Below the pieces are notes generated by a model. That model was not told where the DNA came from, did no database searches, and worked only from the letters and a program-made list of their open reading frames with translations. The position numbers were made by a program, and so were the translations under genes. From positions 1 through 12,205 of the forward strand of contig CAJULJ010000070.1 in NCBI GenBank assembly GCA_910587395.1: a DNA stretch of 12,205 nt. The letters run 5' to 3'. Positions 7,401-12,205 of this stretch are shown here, one piece after another (the first letter of the stretch is position 1; each line of letters opens with the position of its first letter). The DNA comes from an uncultured Oscillospiraceae bacterium. Lineage in GTDB: Bacteria > Bacillota > Clostridia > Oscillospirales > Oscillospiraceae.

Positions 7401-7700
7401 TCAGAGCAGGTAATTGTTCTCCCGGTCCGCCACTTGCAGCGCTTTCAACTTATAGGTGGCGAAGCCCTCCGTCACCAGAGGTTCCCGTTTGCAAAGCTCC
7501 TCGGCCTCCTCGTAGCTGCCCGCCCGCAGGATATACATGCCCGCCACGCCGGGATAGCCCTTGAACACGCCGCAAAGCTCCAAATGTCCCTCTTCGTCCA
7601 GAGCTTTGATGTTGGCCACATGGCGCTCCACGGCGGCCTTGGTCAGACGGTTGTAGATCTTGGTTTTTTCGATGAACATCACATACAGCCACTTTTCCAC
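7401..7700 (-). CDS. YciI-like family protein
   Basis: The 99-residue protein matches the YciI-like family (PF03795), a ferredoxin-like dimeric fold. The landmarks are the RH pair (R26-H27) in AAVERHVANIKAL, the EEGHLELCGVF strand, GMYILRAGSYEEAEEL, and REPLVTEGFATYKLKAL, equivalent to the family's 'DPF..aG' stretch with E in place of D. The reaction of the family is mostly unknown; a few members are dechlorinase-like or fused to other enzymes. I chose GTG at 7700 because AAAGGAG (7709-7715) lies 8 nt upstream and family homology starts there. Upstream codons in this frame belong to the recR region and are not coding. It is last in the unit after recR, with a 32-nt gap. Confidence 0.85.
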   Translation of the reverse strand: MEKWLYVMFIEKTKIYNRLTKAAVERHVANIKALDEEGHLELCGVFKGYPGVAGMYILRAGSYEEAEELCKREPLVTEGFATYKLKALQVADRENNYLL

Positions 7701-7708
7701 AGGTTTTT

Positions 7709-7715
7709 CTCCTTT
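7709..7715 (-). promoter_or_regulatory. Ribosome binding site deciding a GTG start
   Basis: AAAGGAG on the minus strand lies 8 nt before the GTG at 7700. No ATG with a comparable site begins the conserved part of the YciI-like protein: the next in-frame ATG is codon 8, inside the first beta strand. Confidence 0.75.
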
Positions 7716-7732
7716 CAAACGCGTAAAGCGGT

Positions 7733-8335
7733 TCAGATTTCCCTCCGGCCCTCCAGTGCCCGCATCAGCGTGGCGTCGTCGGCGAATTCCAAGTGGCTGC
7801 CCACCGGGATGCCGTAGGCCAGCCGGGTGGTCTTTACCCCGAAGGGCTTGAGCAGCCGGGAGAGGTACATGGCGGTGGTCTCGCCCTCGGTGTCCGGGTT
7901 GGTGGCCATAATGACCTCCTCCACGCCCCCCGCCGCCACCCGCTCGACGAGCTGGGCGACACGCAGCTCGTCCGGGCCCACGTGGTTCATGGGGGAGATC
8001 ACCCCGTGGAGCACATGGTACACCCCGTTGTACTCCCGGGAGCGCTCCATGGCCACCACGTCCTTGGGGTCGGCCACCACGCAGACGGTGGCGTGGTCCC
8101 GCTTGGAGGAGGCGCACAGGGCGCACTTACCCTCCCCGTCGGTGAGGTTTTGGCACACGGGGCAGCAGCCGATGGAGGTTTTGGCGTCCAGCAGAGCGGC
8201 GGCGAAATCCTTGGCGGTCTGCTCCGGCTGGTCCAGGATGTAGAAGGCCAGCCGCTGGGCGCTCTTGCGGCCCACGCCGGGCAGCTTGGCGAACTGCTCC
8301 ACTAAATTTTCCAGGGCGGCGGGGAAGTAGTCCAT
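7733..8335 (-). CDS. recR: Recombination mediator protein RecR
   Basis: RecR is a ring-forming DNA-binding protein that works with RecO (and RecF) to load RecA at single-strand gaps. The 200-residue protein is full length. The helix-hairpin-helix LPGVGRKSAQRLAFY is at 18-32. The C4 zinc motif is C58-x2-C61 and C71-x2-C74. The Toprim domain spans about 81-172, with VVADPKDVVAMER and MATNPDTEGETTAMYL. The C-terminal GIPVGSHLEFADDATLMRAL is typical of the family. The ATG at 8335 has TAGGAGC 6 to 8 nt upstream. It follows rpe by 19 nt and precedes the YciI-like gene. Unlike the common arrangement, dnaX and the YbaB-family gene are not adjacent. Confidence 0.97.
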   Translation of the reverse strand: MDYFPAALENLVEQFAKLPGVGRKSAQRLAFYILDQPEQTAKDFAAALLDAKTSIGCCPVCQNLTDGEGKCALCASSKRDHATVCVVADPKDVVAMERSREYNGVYHVLHGVISPMNHVGPDELRVAQLVERVAAGGVEEVIMATNPDTEGETTAMYLSRLLKPFGVKTTRLAYGIPVGSHLEFADDATLMRALEGRREI

Positions 8336-8354
8336 GGTGTTACGCTCCTAAAAT

Positions 8355-9005
8355 TCAATTTGTCCGGCGCAGGGACTCGATGGCCGCCGCCGGGTCGTCC
8401 GCCCCGTACACCGCCGAGCCCGCCACCAGCACATTGGCCCCGGCCCGGGCCACCTGCTCCGCCGTGCCTGGGGCGATGCCGCCGTCCACCTCCAGCTCAC
8501 AGCCGGGGTTGTACTTGTCGATGATGGAGCGCACCTCCCGGATGGTGTCCAGCTGGCTTTCCATAAATTTCTGACCGCCGAAGCCCGGCTCCACCGTCAT
8601 GACCAGCACCATGTCCAGCTGCTCGATGTAGGGCAGCACGGCCCTGGCCGACGTGATGGGCCGCAGAGCCACCGCCTTTTTCACCCCGTTGGCCTCCATG
8701 ATCCGCAGGGCGTCGGCAATGCGGGCGGGGTGGTCTGCCTCCAGGTGAATGGACAGCAGGTCCGCCCCCGCATGGCAGAAGTCCTCAATGTAGCGCACGG
8801 GCTTGTCAATCATCAGGTGGACATCCAAAAACAGGTCCGTGCACTTCCGGATGGACCGCACCACCGGCACGCCGATGGTGAGATTGGGTACGAACATCCC
8901 GTCCATCACGTCCACATGGAGCCAGTCCGCGCAGGACACCCGGCGGATGTCCCGCTCCAAATTGCAAAAATCCGCCGAAAGGATGGAAGGCGACACTTTG
9001 ACCAT
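8355..9005 (-). CDS. rpe: Ribulose-phosphate 3-epimerase
   Basis: This 216-residue TIM-barrel enzyme interconverts ribulose 5-phosphate and xylulose 5-phosphate in the pentose phosphate pathway. Visible family landmarks are SPSILSADF at the N terminus, WLHVDVMDGMFVPNLTIG (metal ligands H30 and D32), DVHLMIDKP (H63), VEPGFGGQKF (the flexible loop), EVDGGI (D174) and the phosphate-binding VAGSAVYG near the C terminus. The segment normally reading LNPATP is LRPITS here (about residues 114-119), a small departure. The ATG at 9005 follows an AAGGGG-type site. It is the first gene of a tightly packed unit with recR and the YciI-like gene. No clear promoter was found in the 224-nt gap upstream. Confidence 0.96.
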   Translation of the reverse strand: MVKVSPSILSADFCNLERDIRRVSCADWLHVDVMDGMFVPNLTIGVPVVRSIRKCTDLFLDVHLMIDKPVRYIEDFCHAGADLLSIHLEADHPARIADALRIMEANGVKKAVALRPITSARAVLPYIEQLDMVLVMTVEPGFGGQKFMESQLDTIREVRSIIDKYNPGCELEVDGGIAPGTAEQVARAGANVLVAGSAVYGADDPAAAIESLRRTN

Positions 9006-9195
9006 GATTTTTACCCCTTCTTTGTTTGGATTTGTCTCTCAAACAAGCCTCTGACCGGCGCTCAGGAGGCACACCCGCTGGCCCCGGCCACATAAGATGA
9101 GACACGCGGAGGTTGCCGCCAGGGTTGGCTGGGCGGTTCCCCCATGCCCCCGCTCGCGCCCGGCCGGACGGCTGGCGGCGCGCCGCACTTGAATA
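9006..9195. other. Hairpin-rich intergenic region upstream of rpe
   Basis: No gene is seen here. The gap is full of inverted repeats: GCCTCTGA...TCAGGAGGC (9047-9069, one bulge), TGGCC/GGCCA (9079-9090), CCGCCAG/CTGGGCGG (about 9117-9137) and the 12-nt palindrome centred at 9180/9181 (9175-9186). On the minus strand the first hairpin is followed by TTGTTTG, which could act as a weak terminator or attenuator ahead of rpe. I could not match it to a known riboswitch, 6S or SRP RNA. Confidence 0.4.
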
Positions 9196-9221
9196 CCCCC
9201 CGCCGCCTGCGCGGCGGGGGG
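9196..9221 (-). terminator. GC-rich hairpin after ilvA (weak terminator)
   Basis: An 11-bp, entirely G:C stem (9196-9206 with 9211-9221) around a 4-nt loop lies 8 nt after the ilvA stop. On the minus strand it is followed only by TATTC, so the U-tract is poor. Termination would depend on the very stable stem or on Rho, or read-through into rpe is possible. Confidence 0.55.
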
Positions 9222-9229
9222 ATTGTGCG

Positions 9230-10453
9230 TTAACCGGTAATGGTGCCGCTGGCGGCTACTTCCCGGACCTGATAGCCTGCCTGACGCAGGGCGTCCATGA
9301 TCTCGGCCTTGTGGCTGTGGCCGAAAGCCTCCAGGGTGACCTTCAGTTCCACCCCCGCCTGACGGTTGATGTTGACAAACTGGTTGTGGTCCAGCTTGAT
9401 GATATTGCCGTTTTGCTTGGCCACCAGGCCGGCCACCCGCAGCAGCTCGCCGGGGCGGTCGGGCAGCTGCACAGAGAAGGTGAAAATGCGTCCCCGATTG
9501 ATGAGTCCGTGCTGAACCAGGGAGGAGATGGTGATCACGTCCATATTGCCGCCGGACAGCACGCTGACCACGTTCTGGCCCTGGCAGTCCAGGTGCTTGA
9601 GGGCCGCGATGGTCAGCAGGCCCGCATTCTCCACCACCATCTTGTGCTTTTCCATCACGTCCAGGAAGGCGTCCACCAGCTCGTCGTCGTCGATGGTGAT
9701 GATACCGTCCAGGTTCTTCTGGATGTAGGGGAACACCTGATCTCCGGGGGTTTTGACGGCCACGCCGTCGGCGATGGTGCTGATGGGGTCCACAGTGGTC
9801 ACATGGCCCGCCTCCAGGCTGGCCTTCATGGACGCCGCCCCGGAGGGCTCCACGCCAAACACCCGCACGGAGGGATTGAGCAGCTTGGCCAAAGTGGACA
9901 CGCCCGCCGCCAGCCCGCCGCCGCCCACAGGCACCAGGATCACGTCCACGTCGGGCAGATCCTTGAAAATCTCGTAGGCGATGGTGCCCTGGCCAGTGGA
10001 CACGGTCAGGTCGTTGAAGGGATGAACGTAGGTCAGCCCCTCCTCCCGGCTGAGCTGGGCGGCAAGGGCCGCCGCGTCGTCGAAGGTCTCGCCGTGGAGC
10101 ACCACCTTAGCGCCGTAGTCCTTGGTGTTGTTCACCTTCACCAGCGGGGTGGTGGTGGGCATAACGATGGTGGCCGCCACCCCCGCCGCCTGAGCGGCAT
10201 AGGCCACGCCTTGGGCGTGGTTGCCCGCGGAGGCGGTGACGAGGCCCTTCGCCTTCTCCTCGTCGGAAAGGGTGGAGCATTTAAAATAAGCGCCCCGAAT
10301 TTTGTACGCCCCTGTGACCTGCATGTTCTCCGGCTTGATGTATACCTGATTGCCGGTGGTTTTGGTAAAGAAGGGGCTGTACATCAAGTCGGTGCGGTGA
10401 AGCACGCCGTCCAGCACCCTGCGGGCGGCGCGGAAATCGTCTAACGTCATCAT
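9230..10453 (-). CDS. ilvA: Threonine ammonia-lyase with C-terminal ACT domain
   Basis: This PLP enzyme deaminates L-threonine to 2-oxobutyrate and ammonia. The 407-residue protein has the fold-type II catalytic domain (1 to about 320), with the PLP lysine K51 in TGAYKIRGAYFK, SAGNHAQG (75-82), the phosphate-binding GGGGLAAG (177-184) and LSGGN (299-303). A single ACT domain (about 325-400, FSVQLPDRPGELLRVAGL) follows. This is the intermediate-size form with one ACT domain, longer than catabolic TdcB (about 330) and shorter than E. coli IlvA (about 514). The ACT domain suggests allosteric control by an amino acid. Sequence alone does not decide whether it serves isoleucine synthesis or threonine fermentation, and no ilv genes are adjacent. 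The start is ATG-ATG, preceded by AAGGGAG; the first ATG is slightly better spaced. Confidence 0.93.
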   Translation of the reverse strand: MMTLDDFRAARRVLDGVLHRTDLMYSPFFTKTTGNQVYIKPENMQVTGAYKIRGAYFKCSTLSDEEKAKGLVTASAGNHAQGVAYAAQAAGVAATIVMPTTTPLVKVNNTKDYGAKVVLHGETFDDAAALAAQLSREEGLTYVHPFNDLTVSTGQGTIAYEIFKDLPDVDVILVPVGGGGLAAGVSTLAKLLNPSVRVFGVEPSGAASMKASLEAGHVTTVDPISTIADGVAVKTPGDQVFPYIQKNLDGIITIDDDELVDAFLDVMEKHKMVVENAGLLTIAALKHLDCQGQNVVSVLSGGNMDVITISSLVQHGLINRGRIFTFSVQLPDRPGELLRVAGLVAKQNGNIIKLDHNQFVNINRQAGVELKVTLEAFGHSHKAEIMDALRQAGYQVREVAASGTITG

Positions 10454-10470
10454 TTGGAAGGACTCCCTTG

Positions 10471-10480
10471 TTTCATGAAA
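10471..10480 (-). promoter_or_regulatory. Palindrome in the ilvA leader, possible operator
   Basis: TTTCATGAAA is a perfect 10-bp palindrome placed roughly +5 to +14 from the predicted ilvA transcript start, a position where repressor binding would block initiation. It may also be a chance palindrome in an AT-rich leader. Confidence 0.3.
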
Positions 10481-10491
10481 TTCAGCAATCC

Positions 10492-10520
10492 ATTTTACAT
10501 GAAGAAATTGTTAAAGTCAA
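10492..10520 (-). promoter_or_regulatory. Sigma-A-type promoter of ilvA
   Basis: On the minus strand TTGACT (10520-10515) and TAAAAT (10497-10492) are separated by 17 nt, each matching five of six consensus bases. The predicted transcript start near 10485 leaves about 32 nt of leader. Confidence 0.85.
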
Positions 10521-10540
10521 CCGTCTGGGGCCCCTTCTTC

Positions 10541-10570
10541 TTGACAGGGGGCTTGTCCGGGGAGTAGAAT
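10541..10570 (+). promoter_or_regulatory. Sigma-A-type promoter of the XpaC-TelA unit
   Basis: TTGACA (10541-10546, perfect) and TAGAAT (10565-10570, five of six) are separated by 18 nt. The promoter diverges from the ilvA promoter, with 20 nt between the two -35 boxes. The predicted transcript start is near 10577. Confidence 0.85.
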
Positions 10571-10602
10571 AGAAGCCAGAAATCGGAAAGGGGGCAAAAG
10601 CC

Positions 10603-11316
10603 GTGGCCTATGTAAAAAAGCGCAGCGTGCTGCCCATCTACTTCGTGGGGCTGACTTGGCTTGCGTGGGCGTGGATCTTGTGCCTGCCGCTGTACCGCCC
10701 CACCCACTATATTATGGCGGCGCTGGCATCCTGCATTGCCTACTATGTGGGCAAGATGATCTTCCCCGACCGGGGCTACGAGGTGCAGGAGCCGGCTCAG
10801 GCCGCGCCCAAGGCTGAGCCTGAGCCTCAGCCTCGGCCTGCCCCAAAGCAGGAGGCGAAGCCCAAGTCCACCGGGAATCCCGAGATCGACGCTCTGCTGG
10901 TGGAGCGGGACCGGGCCGTCTCCGAGATGCGGCGGCTCAACGACTCCATAAAGGACGTGAAGATTTCCGCCCAGATCACCCACCTGGAAACCACCACGGG
11001 GAAAATCATCGACGCTGTGGTAGACAAACCCTCCAAGCTGCCCCAGATCCGCAGGTTCATGAACTACTATCTGCCCACCACCCTGAAGCTGCTCAACGCC
11101 TACGACCGGATGGACGCCACCGGTGTGTCCGGCGCCAACATCGACGGCACCAAGGGCAGGATTGAGGACATGCTGGACACCATCTGCGCCGCCTTCACCC
11201 GCCAGCTGGACGACCTCTACGGCCAGGAGGCCATGGACATCTCCGCAGACATCAAGGTCATGGAGCAGATGCTGGCCCAGGAGGGCCTGGGCGGCATGAC
11301 CATAGACGGTATATAA
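10603..11316 (+). CDS. XpaC-like membrane protein (5-bromo-4-chloroindolyl phosphate hydrolysis family)
   Basis: The 237-residue protein begins with two hydrophobic segments (about 8-28 and 36-53). A Pro/Glu/Ala-rich linker (about 63-88) follows, and then a helical cytoplasmic region (about 90-237) with NPEIDALLVERDRAVSEMRRL and the conserved KLPQIRRFMNYYLPTTLKLL...Y stretch that identifies the XpaC family (PF10112). The family name comes from a phosphatase-like phenotype in Bacillus. No phosphatase motif is visible and the true function is unclear. The start is GTG at 10603 with AAAGGGGG 8 nt upstream; the next in-frame ATG would remove both membrane helices. In B. subtilis xpaC also neighbours a telA homologue (yaaN), as it does here, so the two probably share one function in envelope or toxic-anion stress. 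Confidence 0.85.
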   Translation: MAYVKKRSVLPIYFVGLTWLAWAWILCLPLYRPTHYIMAALASCIAYYVGKMIFPDRGYEVQEPAQAAPKAEPEPQPRPAPKQEAKPKSTGNPEIDALLVERDRAVSEMRRLNDSIKDVKISAQITHLETTTGKIIDAVVDKPSKLPQIRRFMNYYLPTTLKLLNAYDRMDATGVSGANIDGTKGRIEDMLDTICAAFTRQLDDLYGQEAMDISADIKVMEQMLAQEGLGGMTIDGI

Positions 11317-11326
11317 GGAGGGCCTG

Positions 11327-11629
11327 ATGGGCAAGAAAAAGATAACGCGGAAGGGCTACCGGGCGCTGGCCGTCGTGTGGACCCTGGCCGCCGCCTCCAT
11401 AGCGGTGGCGTTCGTGCGGCGGCTGGCGGAGTTCAACCTGTTTTTGCTGCTGATGCTGGCGCTGAGCGTGCTGGCCGCGTCCGGCTTCTGGAAAACCTAC
11501 CGCAATACTCCGGAGGAGGCCGTGCCGGACCCCTTTGACGCTCCGCCCAGATTTGCCGACAATCCGGTGCTGTTTGACGACGACCCACCCCAACATAAAG
11601 ATTCGGAGGAGAACGACAATGAGCGATGA
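11327..11629 (+). CDS. Small two-helix membrane protein between XpaC and TelA
   Basis: I do not recognise this 100-residue protein. It starts with a lysine/arginine-rich tail (MGKKKITRKGYR), then two hydrophobic helices (about 13-30 and 36-54) separated by a short turn with RR, then an acidic, proline-rich tail of about 45 residues. The positive-inside rule predicts both ends in the cytoplasm. The ribosome site TAAGGAGG (11314-11321) includes the XpaC stop codon, and its own end overlaps the telA start by 11 nt. Codon use resembles the neighbours. This tight packing suggests a subunit or adaptor for the XpaC-TelA pair; function is unknown. Confidence 0.85.
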   Translation: MGKKKITRKGYRALAVVWTLAAASIAVAFVRRLAEFNLFLLLMLALSVLAASGFWKTYRNTPEEAVPDPFDAPPRFADNPVLFDDDPPQHKDSEENDNER

Positions 11630-12205
11630 ACTGAACATGATGCCCGAGCTGACCCTGGACCCCAATGGGACCGCCGCCGCGGCTGCGGCCGCCAAGGCGG
11701 CGGAAGCTGCCGTCCCCGCCGCTCCCGAGGCCCCTTCCCTGACCCTGGAGAGCACCATCACCCCCGACGATGCGGCGGCGGTCCAGGCTGCCCGGGACGC
11801 CCAGGCCATCCAGCTGGACGAGAGCCAGCTCACCGAGGGAGAGCGGAAGATTGTCAACGATTTTGCCGAAAAGATTGACATCACCGACTCCACCCAGGTG
11901 CTGCAATACGGCGCCGCCGCCCAGAAGAACATCGCGGGGTTCTCCGAGAACGCGCTGAACAACGTGCGCACCAAGGACCTGGGCGAGGTGGGCGAGGCGC
12001 TGTCCTCCCTGGTGGTGGAGCTGAAAACCTTCGGCCAGCCGGAGAAAAAGGGCATCGCCGGGTTCTTCCAGAAGAAGAAAAACGAGCTTACCGCCATGAA
12101 GGCCAGCTACGACAAGGCGGAGGTCAACGTGGACAAGATCGCCTCCATTCTGGAGGGCCACCAGGTCACGCTGATGAAGGACATCGCCATGCTGGACCAG
12201 ATGTA
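11619..12205 (+). CDS. telA: Toxic anion resistance protein TelA (partial, C terminus beyond window)
   Basis: The first 195 residues are visible, out of roughly 350-400 typical for the TelA family (PF05816). An alanine/proline-rich N-terminal stretch (about residues 18-40) leads into the family domain from about residue 60. That domain has predicted long helices: LTEGERKIVNDFAEKIDITDS, then LNNVRTKDLGEVGEALSSLV and a KKGIAGFFQKKK stretch. The family is linked to tellurite and other toxic-anion tolerance by phenotype; the mechanism is not known. The ATG at 11619 lies within the last codons of the small membrane protein, with GGAGGAG (11605-11611) 7 nt upstream. The reading frame stays open to the window edge, so truncation here is only from the cut. 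Confidence 0.9.
   Translation, partial: MSDELNMMPELTLDPNGTAAAAAAAKAAEAAVPAAPEAPSLTLESTITPDDAAAVQAARDAQAIQLDESQLTEGERKIVNDFAEKIDITDSTQVLQYGAAAQKNIAGFSENALNNVRTKDLGEVGEALSSLVVELKTFGQPEKKGIAGFFQKKKNELTAMKASYDKAEVNVDKIASILEGHQVTLMKDIAMLDQM

Noticed and set aside
9020..9195. SAM, T-box or 6S RNA in the ilvA-rpe gap
   Set aside because: A GGCAACC-like string and possible long-range pairing are present, but the conserved cores of these RNAs are missing.
9113..10444. A 443-codon open frame antisense to ilvA
   Set aside because: It is a low-complexity shadow of the ilvA codons with no ribosome site or family motif.

Overview
The window is a compact, GC-rich stretch of bacterial chromosome with short gaps and AGGAGG-type ribosome sites. 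Gene content points to a strictly anaerobic Clostridia member, probably Oscillospiraceae (the Flavonifractor/Pseudoflavonifractor type). The pointers are a class III fructose-bisphosphatase, an ACT/UPF0210 gene pair, a VanW-family wall protein and an XpaC/TelA pair, combined with high GC. The taxon is inferred from gene families, not from a marker gene. No mobile element, CRISPR array, rRNA or tRNA is visible.

Layout. (1) 1-225: AT-rich edge, an orphan terminator of an upstream unit, then a promoter. (2) 226-2481, plus strand: YfbR-type 5'-deoxynucleotidase, a small ACT-domain protein and a UPF0210 (DUF711) protein, ending in a strong bidirectional terminator. (3) 2528-5053, minus: a VanW-domain membrane-anchored protein followed 3 nt later by a DUF2461 protein, with a good promoter at 5088-5116. 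(4) 5248-7248, minus: fbp (class III), with its own terminator. (5) 7401-9005, minus: rpe, recR and a YciI-like protein, tightly spaced. (6) 9230-10453, minus: threonine ammonia-lyase with a C-terminal ACT domain. (7) 10603-12205, plus: XpaC-like protein, a small two-helix membrane protein and TelA (cut by the window edge), divergent from ilvA.

Most genes are housekeeping: gluconeogenesis (fbp), pentose phosphate (rpe), recombination repair (recR), threonine to 2-oxobutyrate (ilvA) and nucleotide pool control (yfbR). The least understood parts are the ACT/UPF0210 pair, the VanW/DUF2461 pair and the XpaC-membrane protein-TelA unit. I found no convincing new defence, mobile or biosynthetic system. 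The points most worth checking are the small membrane protein overlapping telA, the unexplained hairpin-rich gap at 9006-9229, and the palindrome in the ilvA leader.
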